Origin: Ampelocalamus luodianensis
Taxonomy: Eukaryota; Streptophyta; Magnoliopsida; Poales; Poaceae
Reading direction: 5' to 3'
Assembly: GCA_036346255.1 (NCBI GenBank)
Contig: CM070619.1
Coordinates: 27,162,342 to 27,226,341 of the forward strand
Length of the DNA: 64,000 nt
In this document: positions 52,173 to 64,000 of the stretch, piece after piece
Layout: each line of letters begins with the position of its first letter
How positions within the stretch are numbered: the first letter of the stretch is position 1
The notes under the pieces: generated by a model
Database searches by the model: none
Seen by the model: only the letters and a program-made list of their open reading frames with translations
What the model was told of the DNA's origin: nothing
Made by a program: the position numbers and the translations under genes

Positions 52173-52304
52173 AATTATCTTATGGACTACAATTATCTTC
52201 TCGACTACAAGTATCTTCTAGACTTCTTTATTTGCTTTACTAGTGCGCGGGTCATATGCATAGATTTCAATTATCTTCTGGACTTCAATTGTCTTCTAGA
52301 CTTC
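52173..52304. repeat. 18 bp tandem repeat in the copia linker
   Basis: AATTATCTTCTGGACTWC recurs three times (52173-52226), then twice (52269-52304) after a gap. The copies are in phase with codons, so the minus strand would read a repeating EVQKII heptad-like unit. Confidence 0.7.
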
Positions 52305-53723
52305 TCGTGGCTTGCCACGTTATTTCCCTACATTTTCATCAAGGGTTGATTTCCTCCCCTCTAATGATGGGAAACTAACCTCATCTAATATACTATCAGC
52401 GAATCGGGCATTATGCAAATCTCCAGTCATAGGGTCCAAATACTTGATTATGGATGTTGTCTCATAACCAACGTATATCCCAGACTTTCGGAGAAGGCCC
52501 ATTGCATTTCGCTGCGGTGGTGGTATATGTACAAAAAGCTTGCAACTAATCCCGCGAAGATGAGAAGTTTTCGGTGTTGACCCTTGCGCTAGTTGCATAG
52601 GTGGATGGATGTTATAGGCCGACGGTCTAAAATTGATGAGAGCTGCTGCGAGCAGAACTGCGAGTCCCCAACATCTAGTTGGTAAATTACAATTCTTCAA
52701 AGATCTGCTAGTCCATTTTGGGTGTGGACATGCGGTACGGAATGCTCAACTTTTAATTCTCATTTTTATGCAATAATTATAATATGCCTTTGAAGTAAAT
52801 TCTCCGACGTTGCCCATTCTGATGGACTTCATATGATGATCAGGGAAAATATTTTTTATTTAATTATCTGCGATATTAGCTTTGCAAAAGCATGGTTTCT
52901 CGTAGACAATAAATATATGTGCGACCATTCCGAGAAAGCATCGATGAGCACTATAAAATACCTAAATGACCCTTACAGGGGTTGTATAGGACCGCAAATG
53001 TCTATCTGGATACGGTCCAGGAATATAGGGACTTCATCCTTCGCTTTCAGAGCAGAAGATCTAGTAATTAATTTCACAGTGGCACATATAGGGCACAAAA
53101 AATCTTCATGATTCGATAAATTCTTTACATTCATATTATGTCCCTGTGAATTGTTAATTATATCTCTCATCATCCTAAGACTTAGGAATAATCTATCATG
53201 CCAGATATAGAAAAGTTCAGAGCTTCTAAATTCGATTTTCAGGGTAGTATAGGCTGCAGGTGCCTTAATATTAGTGTAGTATAGCCTAGTTTCATATGAA
53301 GAAAGACATTCTAATACCATTGTTCCACTTTCTTCACGCTTTTCAATGAGCAGGTATTATTTATCATGCTCTTTTTCAGTCTCTACGTGGAAACTATTAG
53401 CGCGAATATCCTTGAGAGTTCTAGTCGATTCTGGGTACAACAAGTCTTCTTCAATGACCAAAATTGTGCCCATTGAGAGTATAATTATGGCCCTTCCTGA
53501 CCTATTATACAAGTATCGCTGCTTGTGATTGTCGTAAGACTACCAGCATTCTTGCTGATCGACTGGAAAATTTTTCGCTTCTCTCAGGATGGTATTCGTT
53601 GTGCCGCTTCATGCTAAGCACACTTCCTCCATAGGGCGTCACACGTGTTCTAATATAATGTACTTTATTAATATGTAGCAGAAAGCAAGCAACACATAAA
53701 TAAAATACTTCAAATATCAGAAC

Positions 53724-54410
53724 TGACGAGGAATAAAACCTCTATATATTATCTTTAATACATAACAGACCATACGTCTTCATGGTCGTAATCCCTGAGG
53801 TGCACGACCTGACTGGTCGTAGAGATTCCAGAGGTTACATGATGGGTACCCTGGTCGGACAAAGGCTTAAGCCAAGCTCACGACCAGGAGTACTGCTCGT
53901 AAAAGGTATGAACTGATACTTGGGACAGATTCAAGGTATATTCTCTCCGTGTGATGAATAGAACACGTGCATATTCCATACCATACGACGTTTCTTATCC
54001 AGAAGCACTGACGAACAACCTTCATATGGTTATATGTCTCATAGACATATAACCGCCGAACGGTTGGTTCATTATCAACCGTCACTTGACTCCGACCAGA
54101 CGCAACATTTCGCATCGACGTCTTCTCCGGAAGTAACTGCCACCTCTTCGAGGGCAGTTTAAAGATGGAACCTGGACGGATCAAGAGAAAGAAAAAAAAG
54201 AAGGCAATACAAGACAGAGCCATCAGACTAAAGCACAAGCCGTAGATTCGTGTGATAGGTCTGAGCTTGTAAGGGAACAAGAAGTGTTCTCAGATCATAT
54301 TCTGTAAAACCCAGTTCATATTAATAAAAGAGCAGTCCCATTATTTCCTTAGATTTCCCACGTCACTTTCTCCTTTTCTTTTCGTAAGATCGATGTCTTG
54401 ATCGTTGACA
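53724..54410 (+). repeat. 5' LTR of the gypsy element
   Basis: Starts TGACGAGGAATAAAACC and ends GATCGTTGACA (687 bp). It contains TGGTCGTA-type words like those in LTR B, though without the tandem array. Confidence 0.93.
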
Positions 54411-54412
54411 GC

Positions 54413-54431
54413 TGGCGCCGTCCGTGGGGAT
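54413..54431 (+). other. Primer-binding site of the gypsy element
   Basis: TGGCGCCGTCCGTGGGGAT begins two bases after the LTR. This is the form common in Tat-lineage gypsy elements of grasses. I do not assign the tRNA with certainty. Confidence 0.75.
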
Positions 54432-54509
54432 CGCGACGTGGAATCTCAGAAGAATTTTTCTGCTCATCAAATTATTGTCCATTCCCCGTTTGTGATCGCT
54501 GATGCGGTT

Positions 54510-56900
54510 ATGGCGGAAAGTTGGGATAAAAAAAACTGGTTCGACCTGGCGGACTACGCCAACCTCGACATGGATGCATGTATGCGCGCCATGGAGGAAA
54601 ACATAATCTCTTCATCATCCTCCTCCGCCGGTTCGCCCATGGCAGAAATCGGCGAAGTCGACCGGATGGATGAAGACACACCGCTACAATCAGTGGCGGT
54701 TTCAGAGGAAGTGCTTCCGACCAGTTCGGAACACCCTAAAGCCTCGCAAGAAGCCCGCCTTTCGACCGCAAAAAGGTGACAAAATTCAACACCGCAACTC
54801 GAGATTCAATATACCTTTGATGCGATCATGGTTGATAGGTACTCACCGACGGCTTCTAGCAATTCCAGGAGCCAACCGACACATGGTGAAGGTGTCGATG
54901 AAACCTCTGTTGGTCATAAACCAAGTGGGGATGATAAAGCTCAACATTCGATCGGCGACTCGCCGGATCAGGTTGAGACCCTTCCAAAACCTCGTGAAGT
55001 GCGATCACCGATCGCTCTCCGTCGTGAAACTTCTCGTAGAAGCTCGAAGGCTCTCCATCGACACGACGAAGCTCATCGAAGGATCGCCTGGAAGCACGAG
55101 GTCAATGCTATCGGAGATATGGATCAAAATGTCGTGTACGGTCCTCCATACATTGCCTCGCCAACACGTAATAATGGAGATGGTACGGCGTCAAGCACCA
55201 AATGCCGAGGTAACGGAACCGTGGACATCCATCGCCAGTCGCCGATCCTCCCCAACCAATGTAAGGCCAAGCAAGATCGACCAGAGATCGGGATTCAAGC
55301 CATCAGACACCTTCTTTTGGCAGAAATCATTCGAGACCTTCGGTAACATTACAAAACCTGCAGCGAGTCAGAGATATGTTAAATACTTCTGACCCCGCTC
55401 GCAGAGACTCCGTGTTTTGCCCAACTCGCAGTCAAGTATCGAGATTATCCAATGCGACGATGCAACAGCGCAGCATATCGGGAACGAAGGCACCCGCAAA
55501 GTCAGACCATGACTTCATCACAGCATTCTTCCCGAAGCAGGGGCCTACATGGTCGTGTTGAAGATTAGTTGACACTGAGACCACCTCGACGATTCCGACC
55601 AACAAGTCATGAGGGGAGGAGACTATTCCAGGAATCCTCACCCTCACTTCATCGAGAGGAGCAATCGCTTGGACCAGGTGATCTCCGACATCACCTGAAC
55701 CAGGCAAGCGGTCGGAGGTGTTCTAGTAATGTCCACGACCGAATCGGAACATTGGAGCACCGACAATCCGTTCCTAAAAATCGGTCTCAAACCGATTACA
55801 ATCCAGCACCTTTTCAAAGAAGGCGCCACGAAACTATCACAGGCTGTCGAGCCTTCTCAGCAGGGCTCCAAGCTGTATATTGGCCAAATAGGTTCCGACC
55901 GGACAATATGGATAAATTCAATGGGACCCAAAATCTTTTGGAATTTCTCCAGATATATACCACCGCTATTAGAGCTGCTGGTGGTGACGAAAATGTAATG
56001 ACCAACTATCTTCCTACGGTATTAGAAGGATCAGCCCGATCATGGTTGCTTAACCTACCGGTCGGGTCCGTGTATACTTGGGAGCAACTCTGCGATCTTC
56101 TAATTGCAAATTTTTAGGGTACCTACGATCGGCCCGGAAAAGAAGACGATCTCCATAGAATACGACAAAAATCTAACGAGACTCTCCGGTAGTACATCAA
56201 AAGATTTAGCCAAGTTCGTAACTCAATACCGGAGGTTGCAGAATCTTCCGTTATCCAAGCCTTCAAAGCGGGATTAAGAAATCGAAGGTTTACGGAGGAT
56301 TTAGCTATACATCCCCCACGAACAACCATCGAGCTCTTCGACATGGCTGACAAGTACGCTACGGCCAGTGAAGCGGTCGAGTGCAACGAAGCCGTTGATC
56401 GAAAAGATAAAATTCCCCAACCTAGCTTAGATAGGACGAAAAAGAAGCAAAAGATGACTCTCAAGAAAAGCATGGCAGAACCAACGATAAAGAGGTTCTT
56501 GCTGTTCCTGAAAATTTTACCAAAGGAAGAAAAGATTATTCTGGTCGTGGCAAGGCTAAGGCTCCGACCAATGATTACAAGAAAAATAAAAAATGGTGTC
56601 CTCTCCACCAAGCGCAGACACGACTGCGCAATTGTCGCGCTTGGCAAAAGAAGCTGGAAGATTATTATACAGGTAAAGGTCCACTCCCGTCGATTCAAGA
56701 GCTTGGGGAAACAAGCTCCAAAAAGGACAAAGATGGTGACGAAGAAATGGAGTACCAAGAACCTCAGCACACCGTCGATGTGATCTTTGGTGGATCTTCT
56801 TCGTACGAGTCCAGACGTCACCTGAAAGCCATGGAGCGAAGTCAACCTTACCGAACCTTCGATCGCCGTTAAACCTCCAAGGTGGTCGGAGACGATAATC
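54510..56900 (+). pseudogene. gag of the gypsy element, interrupted
   Basis: ATG at 54510 gives MAESWDKKNWFDLADYANLD. After several frame changes the capsid region follows at about 55860-56400 (YWPNRFRPDNMDKFNGTQN, then GSARSWLLNLPVGSVYTWEQ, FKAGLRNRRF). It has in-frame stops near 56116 and 56190. The later part (56600-56870) matches the gag-protease linker (TVDVIFGGSSSYESRR). No complete gag protein can be made. Confidence 0.82.
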
Positions 56901-59900
56901 TCTTTCAAAGAAAGAAGATCGCTCCATTCCTTCGACTCGACTGTAGGTTTCCAATTGTCGTTGAGCCTACTATTAATAATCGCAGGTTAATCGGGTCTTG
57001 ATAGATGGGGTAGTTCTCTAAATATTTTATTTGCAAGTGCTTTGGAAGACATGCGATTCCCAAATCCAAGGTAAACTCGTGAAATATGCCTTCCATGGCA
57101 TAGTTCCCGGTTCTACCGCTAAGCCAATAGGGCACTTGTCCCTACCGTTACGTTCGAAAGCCCGACAACTTCCTGACGAAAAAATTTCATTTGATGTGGT
57201 AAATTTCGAAACTGCATACAATGCAATTGTTGGTCGTCTAGCTTTAGCAAAATTCCTGATAGCCACGCATTACGATTATCAGAGTTTGAAAATGCCAGGA
57301 CCAAAGGGTGTAATCACGGTCTGAGGCGATCAGAAAATAGCCTACGCATGTGATCGGAAATGTTTAGAACTGGTCGATGAACTTCCGACCAGGGGAACTA
57401 ACACCGTTAACATGCAGGTCAAACATTCAAGGCCGAAGATGACACCAAAACCTTCTGACCAGATAAAAGAGGTACAACTCGACGAAAGTGCTTCTCCGGA
57501 GGGTGCCAAGATACTGGTCAGGGCAGGACTCGACCTTAAATAGGAAGAGTCGTTCGTCTCCTTCCTCCGAGCTAACCAGGACGTATTCGCCTGGTAGGCG
57601 TCCAATATGCCCGGAGTCCCTAGGGAGGTGATCGAGCATAGGCTAGCTCTACAGCCTAACAAAAAACCGGTCAAGTAGAAGCTACGGCGTTTCACATCTG
57701 ATCGGAAGGAAGCAATCCAGTCTGAGATTGACAAACTTCTCAAAGCTGGGTTCATTCGTGAGGTCGACCACCCAGAGTGGCTCGCCAAACCTGTAATGGT
57801 TAGAAAGGCCAATGGGAAATGGCGAATGTGTATTGACTTTACAGATCTTAATAAAGCTTGTCCGAAGGATGACTTTCCCCTTCCTCGCATCGATCAACTT
57901 GTAGACTCTACTTCCGGGTGTGAGTTGTTAAATTTTTTAGATGCTTACTCAGGGTACCACCAGATCAATATGAGTAGACAAGATGAAGAGAAAACTTCCT
58001 TCATCACTCCATATGGTACTTACTGTTATGTAAAGATGCCATTTGGTCTCAAAAATGCTGGTACAACATTCCAAATGTTGATGCAAAAGACCTTTAGCCC
58101 ACAGATAGGTCTGAATCTTGAAGCCTACGTCGATGATCTGATCGTAAAGAGCATCAACGCCGGCGATCATATTCTAGATCTACAGGAGACTTTTAATAAC
58201 TTAAGACGTCATAATCTTAAGTTGAATCCAGAGAAATATGTGTTCGGAGTTTCGTCGGGAAAGCTTCTCGGATTCCTAGTTCGGGCTAGAGTCATTGAAG
58301 CAAATCCAACGAAAATCGCTGCCATCGATCAGATGCGCGATCTGACCACAAAGAAGGAAGTTCAGAAACTAACCGGTTGTATGGCAGCACTAAGTCGTTT
58401 CATAGCACGGTTAGGCGAAAAATGATTACCTTTCTTTAAGCTTCTCCGGAAACATGAGAGTTTCGAATGAACTAAAGAGGCAAGCGCGCTTTGACGAACT
58501 AAACGGTACCTTACGAGTCCCCAATCTTAGTCTCTCCGAGATTGGGAGAAACATTGCTAATTTACGTGGGCAACGCCACAAACGGTTAGTGGTGTACCGT
58601 CGTAGAACGAGACCATATTCAACGACCGATATATTACGTAGTTAAGTCTTGCATGGAACAAAGAACGGTATCCGCAGTACAAAAGTTGCTCTATGGTCTC
58701 CTTATGGCTTCAAGGAAACTAAGGCATTATTTTCAGGCCCACAAAGTGGTCGTACCTACTGGATATCCTCTTGGTCAAGTCCTAGGAAACAGGGAGTCAT
58801 CAGGATGAATAGCAAAATGGGCGGTTGAGCTTGGGGTGTTCGATCTCCATTTTGTCCCACGAACAACAATCAAGTCCCAGGCAATAGCAGAATTGATTGC
58901 CGAATGGACAAACCCTGAACCCACCCAAGGGCCCGAGTACGAGCACCACGATGAGTGGACAATGTACTTCGCGGTTCCTTGATGCTGCACGGCTCGGGGG
59001 TTGGGGTCGTCTTGATTTCCCCTACTGGCGAACAAATAAAGTACGTTATTCAGTTAAACTTTCCTGCTACTAACAATGTGTCGAAATACGAAGGTTTGTT
59101 TGGCGGGACTTGGAGCACTGCTCACGGATTCGTGATATTGCTAGTGAAAGGCGATTCTCAACTAGTAGCGAATCAAGTAGGGAAAGAGTATCAATGCTCT
59201 AGTACCAAGATGTCATCATATCGCGTGAAGTACGGAAACTCGAAAAGCATTTCTTGGTTTCGGATCCAACACATTCCTAGAAAGGAAAACTTTCTGGTAG
59301 ACCAGTTGGCCCGGATGGCTTCCACAAGGACATCCGTCCCGCCCAGAGTTTTTCTCGAGAAACTCGATTCACCCTCGGTAGTCGAGCATTCCGAGGACAT
59401 AGATGTTCGCAAGGAGGTTGCACACCTTAATTCTGCGAACATGGATGCTCCACAGGTCGATGATGGTTGGCACCATCACGATCACGGTTGAGATTGGATG
59501 ACATCGATCTACAATTATATTCAACATGACCTAATTCCAGAAGATGATGTAGAGACTGATCGTATAGCACGAAAAGCCAAATCATACACTCTAATTGAAC
59601 GTACCTTGTATAAACGAGGATCTCACGGAGTGTTGATGAGATGCATATCTCGCTCGGATGGCATTAAATTGCTAATCAAATTCATGGAGGAGTCTGTGGA
59701 GCTCATCATTCCTCTGTAACTTTGGTTGGTAAAGCCTTTAGGCAAGGATACTCTCGCCAACCGCTCTTCATAATGCAAAAGAGCTCATGACGGCGCGCGT
59801 AATGTCGGTTCATAGCCGATAAGTACATCACCCGCCTCAAGCTTTGCAAACAATTCCTCTTTCTTGGCCTTTGCAACCTGGGGACTAGACATTCGGGACC

Positions 59901-60717
59901 TTTCCCAAGAGCACCGGGGCTTTGAGTTCCTTTCGCCATGATTGACACGTTCACTAAATGGATCGAACCAGCCGGTTGTAAAATTACAACCTGCCGCCAA
60001 GAGGTTTCTCACAAAAAACGTAATTACACGATTTGGTGTACCCAGTCGTATAATCACCGATAACGGTGCCAAGTTCTCGAGCAGCAATTTTCAAGAATTC
60101 TGTGAAGACCTAGGTATCAAGATACATTTCGCTTCTGTCGCTCATCCGCAGAGTAATGAAGCAGTTGAGCGAGCCAATGGTATCATAATGCAAGGAATCA
60201 AACGGCGAGTGTTCGACCAGTTACTTCAATGGTTAGGGGCTTGGGTTCAAGAACTTCCTTCTGTATTATGGGCCGTTCGTACAATAACTAGTCGTGCGAC
60301 CAGTGAAACACCATTTTTTATGGTTTATGGGGTCGGGTTATCGCGCCCTCCGTAACTCAAAATTGGTTCGCTCGAACCGATTGCTTTTCCGAAGTGATCG
60401 GTGTGAACGACGACTTGACGACATCAACTTCCTTGAAGAACGCACGAAATCAAGCTTTGTTATGATCAAGAATCTACCAAAGAAGCCATGCGCTCGGTAC
60501 CACGACCGTAAGGTGCAACCTCGCACTTAATCAGAGGTAATTTGGTTCTTAGAAAAATTCGTAACCAAGCGGTCGCAACAAACTTTCACCTAAATGGGAA
60601 GGTCCATACATCGTGGTCGAAGTCACCCGACCAGGATCGCTACGATTAGCTATGTCGGATGGGCAAATTTTGTCTAACTCTTGGAATATTGATCAATTGC
60701 GTAAGTTCGATGTTTAA
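56900..60717 (+). pseudogene. pol of the gypsy element: protease, RT, RNase H, integrase
   Basis: Protease: SSLNILFASALEDMR near 57010, in a shifted frame, and YNAIVGRLALAKF (57031-57324). RT: 57796-58425, with CPKDDFPLPRIDQLVD, YVKMPFGLKNAGTTFQ and the catalytic YVDD all intact. RNase H: about 58940-59330, with GVGVVLISPTGEQIKYV but the leading catalytic segment shifted out of frame. Integrase: 59500-60360, with ITDNGAKFSS and HPQSNEAVERANG giving the second Asp and the Glu. Pol ends at TAA 60715-60717 after WNIDQLRKFDV. Multiple shifts and stops make the polyprotein unusable. Confidence 0.88.
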
Positions 60718-61674
60718 TTTCATGTATTTCATTTTCATTCATATTTCAATAAAGATGCATTTCCTTTTTAAACGATAAGTATGGTTGTTTATACTTATTA
60801 TTCGTCGCATCTAGTCATATGCCTTTATTGTTGCTGGTTGGTCGGAGAAGACACTCATTCTCTCCGATATTCCTTTCAAAGGGATCTCAAATACTCATGG
60901 TTGCTGACTTAAGTGTCACAGACCACACCGGTTTTAGTCGTGATCATTGCTTCAATGATACACACGCACAACCACATACTCTTTTCTTAAAGAAACATAC
61001 GAGTATAAAGAGTACCAACTCAGACAATTTATATGGTTTTCGTTCTTTCTTGAATTTGAAGACTGTTATTTTATTTCAACATTCTCGCTCTACTCAAGTT
61101 TGGCTACCGGTCGGGACACGAAAAGCCTCCCCGTCGAAGTCTCTCCTCTCGCATGTGGTCCCTCGCCACCGAATGAGCTTCCTAGTGACGGTCCTTTTAT
61201 ACGATCCTCGCCGCAATGGATTTGCGATGAACACGCTTTCGCGAAATATTTTACAACACTTCAATTCTTGAGATTTGTACGACTAGATCTGAATATTTTC
61301 TAAACAAAGGTACTTATCTATTCATTTTCTTTTTTGCATACATTCTTAATGCATATCTTCTTATCAGCAAATCCGGTCTTTGTTATACCTTCCGACTACA
61401 AGTGGTATTTCATAGTAATTCGATAATGGACAGATCTAGACTGGTCGAAATCATCGCTGGTTCCACCACATGATTTCCTAGTATTCACCGGATCGTTGTC
61501 ATAAACATTATCAAGACTCCTACCATGGTCATTGTTATTACTCAATTTCTTGGTCTCATCTTTCTTTTAGTAAGGTTCATCTACTAATATAAGCAATGGG
61601 GCTAGAGATATATGAGTATTCAACAACATTGATAAGACAAAGCAGGATTTTCATTGATAAAAGGTAAGTTTCAT

Positions 61675-62067
61675 TTACACATGCCTAATTTTACATCCAT
61701 TTACATGTTGGGACCACTGATCGTCGCTACGTGATGGAGATCCGACTTCCATTTCTTCAAAGAACTTTCTCTTGAGAAGTTTTACTTCCTCGAGAAGTTT
61801 TGTTGTTTCACTTTCGAGCAAATAAGTCCTCTTCCACGCCTTTAAGACTAACGGAGGGGTCGAAGCCTTTAGTTTTGCTAAAGCAACACTAACTCCATTG
61901 ATAATAGCTTCCTTCATCGTCTGGGTATGGTTTTCCCTCATAGTTTCGAGCAGACCTTTGAGATCTTCCAGAAGTTGGCTAAAATAGTTCATCTTTTCCG
62001 CTGGATCTCCTAAGGAAGGCAAGCTTGATCCTGATCTCATATCAAAGATCATTTTGTTAAGAGCCAA
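61675..62067 (-). CDS. Antisense frame with coiled-coil character (gypsy aORF, part 2)
   Basis: 130 codons from MALNKMIFDMRSGSSLP. Upstream in the same direction the reading continues with AAEKTLEFERGQATLVFGLD after a frame break, so the true start is elsewhere. The middle has Leu/Lys/Glu spacing (LLESETTKLLEEVKLLKRKF) that suggests a coiled coil. No catalytic domain is visible. It is probably the last exon or segment of a longer antisense gene, and function is unknown. Confidence 0.5.
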   Translation of the reverse strand: MALNKMIFDMRSGSSLPSLGDPAEKMNYFSQLLEDLKGLLETMRENHTQTMKEAIINGVSVALAKLKASTPPLVLKAWKRTYLLESETTKLLEEVKLLKRKFFEEMEVGSPSRSDDQWSQHVNGCKIRHV

Positions 62068-62762
62068 GATTTTCTCATCAAGGCCAAATACAAGGGTCGC
62101 TTGGCCACGCTCAAACTCGAGGGTCTTCTCCGCTGCTCAAGTGCTTGGATTTTTTCTCGCACGAGTGGATAAAAAGAAGTTAACATGCTCTTTAAAATTG
62201 GAGTCATCGAGCACTAGTTAAGTCTACGACCAGTTACTTTTGATTTTCTTCTCACAAGAGTTGAAAACCTCCTTTTGTCCGGTCATCGCATGCTCGATCG
62301 ACCGTCTTTACCCTGATTTTCTTCCTTTAGTTTTATTATTATGGCTTCTTTGGCCACAATCTCTTCTTTAATTTTCTCTAAATCTATCAAATATGATAGA
62401 AAGAGAAGATTAACCTATAAGGAGAAACAAGATAATAAAACTTAGGAGGTCAAAAAGAGAAATATTTTTACTTCTCAGATCGGAGTGTTTCTGCTCTAAA
62501 GTTTTTATTCGCTGGGTTAGTCCTCCGACCACAGCATATTTCTCGACCATGTGCTACAAAAATAAAATCCCTTTCTTTGATAAGTTTTCAGAAAAACTTT
62601 AAAAGAAAGAGTTGTAAGGATGGTCGTAGAACACTTACCCGAATTGTCATGTCATTATATTCGAAAAAGATTGTATCTAGACCAATCTCAGCTTGATGGT
62701 CCGATATCTTTCCCTAGGCTTCATCAAGTTCCTTATCCTCGATAAATCGGGAGAAAAAGGAA

Positions 62763-63026
62763 TCATAACTCGAGAAGCATTTCCGGAGGAGGTGGAACCC
62801 GTTGAGGATCTTTGGAGATGACTACCTCCGGAGAAGGAGTAAAGATTACTAGAGCATCCTGAGCAGATGCTGAAACCTGCTCGGGGGCTACTTTTACTTC
62901 ATCCTCAGCAGTTTTTGCTTTAGAAGCATCCTGATCAGGAACCTCCACGACCACCTCTTCCTCAGGAACATTTTCCTGAGGGATGCTCTGGTCAGACACA
63001 ACTGGAACACCAGAATATCTGTTCAA
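62763..63026 (-). CDS. Antisense acidic frame (gypsy aORF, part 1)
   Basis: 87 codons, MNRYSGVPVVSDQSIPQENV onward, rich in Glu, Val, Pro and Asp (VPEEEVVVEVPDQDASK). It looks like a disordered acidic linker. It precedes the coiled-coil segment in transcription order. No recognised domain. Start uncertain. Confidence 0.4.
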   Translation of the reverse strand: MNRYSGVPVVSDQSIPQENVPEEEVVVEVPDQDASKAKTAEDEVKVAPEQVSASAQDALVIFTPSPEVVISKDPQRVPPPPEMLLEL

Positions 63027-63917
63027 AATTAACTTTCAACAGTTAAGAGAATGCTTTTTCCCTTTTACCATTCTTCTCATAATCTTTAAGCTACTCATTC
63101 AGATCGGATAATGAGAGTGTTGTTTATTTGGATTCTTTTTCTATCTGGATGCATGCCCACTAGAAAAAAATATATCCAAGATTCGACTAAACCTCATTAC
63201 AAAGATATGAACAAATGACGCTTTATTTCATTAAAAATCCAAATATTACAAAACCCCGGTTACATTTCTTCTACAAACCTTCTAAATGAAAATCCTTCGA
63301 CTAGTTCTTCAAGAATAGCTTGATTGATCAAGATTGATTTATGTATGAGACCGAGATGTATAACCAAATAAGCGCTTGCCAAGACCTTTCTCTTGACATG
63401 AACTTCGATCTTGATTGAAAACTATACATAATGAAGTATTTACTCAATCTTCAAGGCCATATTCACTTTGAAAACAAAACTCATAGACCAAATTGACTTC
63501 TAGATCACCTTAGGATCACTATTCCATGGGTCCGACCTCAAATGGTGATCTAAAAGTCAATTTGTCCCATAAGTTTTGTCTTATCAAAAGACATAAAGGA
63601 GTTATGAACTCTGAATTTCCAAAATTCATCCTTGAGAAGAGAATTTTCTATCACAGGAGGGAGCGAAACTAAGAAGGCTGGGGATTTTTTTTCAGATATC
63701 TATCCTCTGAGGGTTATTTATAACCTTTAGATTGTGATAGAATTAAAGAAGAAGATAAGAGTAGAAGTCCAACGGACACGAAAACTCTTCAATTCCCAAA
63801 GTAAGTTCTCAACTTTAAAGTGAATACAAACCGCTTCAAATACCCTTACATTTAAATGAGCGTCATCCCGATACGACTTCATCGGAAGAAAAGTGTTCAC
63901 ACGACCTATTCATTTAA

Positions 63918-63932
63918 AGTTCGGGGGCTAGC
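63918..63932 (+). other. Polypurine tract of the gypsy element
   Basis: AAAGTTCGGGGGCTAGC directly precedes the 3' LTR. The TCGGGGGCTA form is typical of Tat-like elements. Confidence 0.75.
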
Positions 63933-64000
63933 TGACGAGGAATAAAACCTCTATATATTATCTTTAATACATAACAGACCATATGTCTTCATGGTCGTAA
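63933..64000 (+). repeat. Start of the 3' LTR of the gypsy element, cut by the window end
   Basis: The 68 bases match 53724-53791 with a single difference (ATATG for ATACG), which fixes the element's right boundary and indicates fairly recent insertion. Confidence 0.93.

Larger units (their letters stand above)
49484..53723 (-). mobile_element. Ty1/copia element, reversed, interrupted by a gypsy insertion
   Basis: The 3' LTR is 49484-49756. Right of it, the minus strand carries RNase H (DEDNATYVAQVQMGYV, AYLFTKSLP; 50000-50450), RT (50640-51480), the RT/integrase linker, integrase (GVYVGY-like region and PICATVKL zinc site; 52320-53320) and pre-integrase sequence. All frames have stops or shifts. 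The RT catalytic motif appears as YEND instead of YVDD (about 51025). The gag gene and 5' LTR are beyond the gypsy insertion at 53724 and outside the window. The element sits inside an L1 LINE. Confidence 0.88.
60718..63932. other. Post-pol region of the gypsy element, antisense coding-like
   Basis: The 3.2 kb between pol and the 3' LTR has no sense frame of note. On the minus strand there are several frames with ordinary protein composition (see the two entries within). Tat-lineage elements such as RIRE2 and Grande are known to carry extra frames here, often antisense. Protein-like segments also occur near 62480-62760, between GT and AG-like sites. Confidence 0.6.
53724..64000 (+). mobile_element. 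Ty3/gypsy element (Tat-like) with antisense frames, runs past the window
   Basis: 5' LTR 53724-54410, primer-binding site 54413-54431, gag, pol (protease, RT, RNase H, integrase), a 3.2 kb post-pol region, polypurine tract, then the start of the 3' LTR at 63933. The integrase after RNase H is the gypsy order. LTRs are alike in the part visible: the first 68 bases differ at one position. It is inserted in the copia element, with AGAAC just left of the 5' LTR. RT is open over 209 codons, but gag, protease and RNase H have stops or shifts, so it is not autonomous. Element B (5372-6425) is another copy. Confidence 0.93.

Noticed and set aside
60819..61271. Sense frame of 150 codons after pol
   Set aside because: No similarity to retroelement proteins and poor protein-like composition compared with the antisense frames.

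Overview
This is nuclear DNA from a flowering plant, most likely a grass close to rice (Oryza). The evidence is two intron-rich housekeeping genes with plant-type products and canonical GT-AG introns, set in nested grass-type transposons: Stowaway and Harbinger-like elements, CACTA, MULE and hAT elements, L1 and RTE LINEs, and Ty1/copia and Ty3/gypsy retroelements. I saw no bacterial, viral or organellar gene and no rRNA, tRNA or CRISPR array. The species cannot be fixed from the sequence alone.

Layout. 1-6425: reversed Ty3/gypsy material, where an element with a 3.6 kb LTR (A) abuts a gag leader plus LTR (B) of a second family. 6426-22860: a CCDC25-like (NFACT-R/DUF814) gene on the minus strand, six exons over about 15 kb. 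Its introns hold a copia element, a Harbinger-like element, a Stowaway MITE, an RTE LINE tail, a solo LTR carrying a nested hAT element, and an L1 LINE tail. Every splice junction and phase I checked is consistent, but a one-base deletion in the last exon cuts off the conserved C-terminus. 23034-25247: a Mutator-like (MULE) element carrying a decayed GRF zinc-finger gene and eight TGAGTCA motifs in its arms. 25299-38524: LTR fragments, a CACTA element (27509-28806) and a very long LTR-like block interrupted by a gypsy fragment and a 2.6 kb Harbinger-like element. 39565-45205: an intact six-exon gene for plastid sirohydrochlorin ferrochelatase (SirB, siroheme synthesis) on the minus strand, with a small TRIM-like LTR element in its last intron. 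46447-46796: a short GRF zinc-finger gene. 46797-49483: the 5' half of a reversed L1 LINE. 49484-53723: a reversed copia element. 53724-64000: a gypsy element of the same family as B, inserted in that copia element and running off the window. It has an intact RT segment but a damaged gag and, 3' of pol, antisense open frames.

The two host genes do not form a pathway. SirB supplies siroheme for nitrite and sulfite reductases. The CCDC25 homologue has no settled plant role. The rest records repeated insertion, and exact target-site duplications let the nesting order be read in several places.
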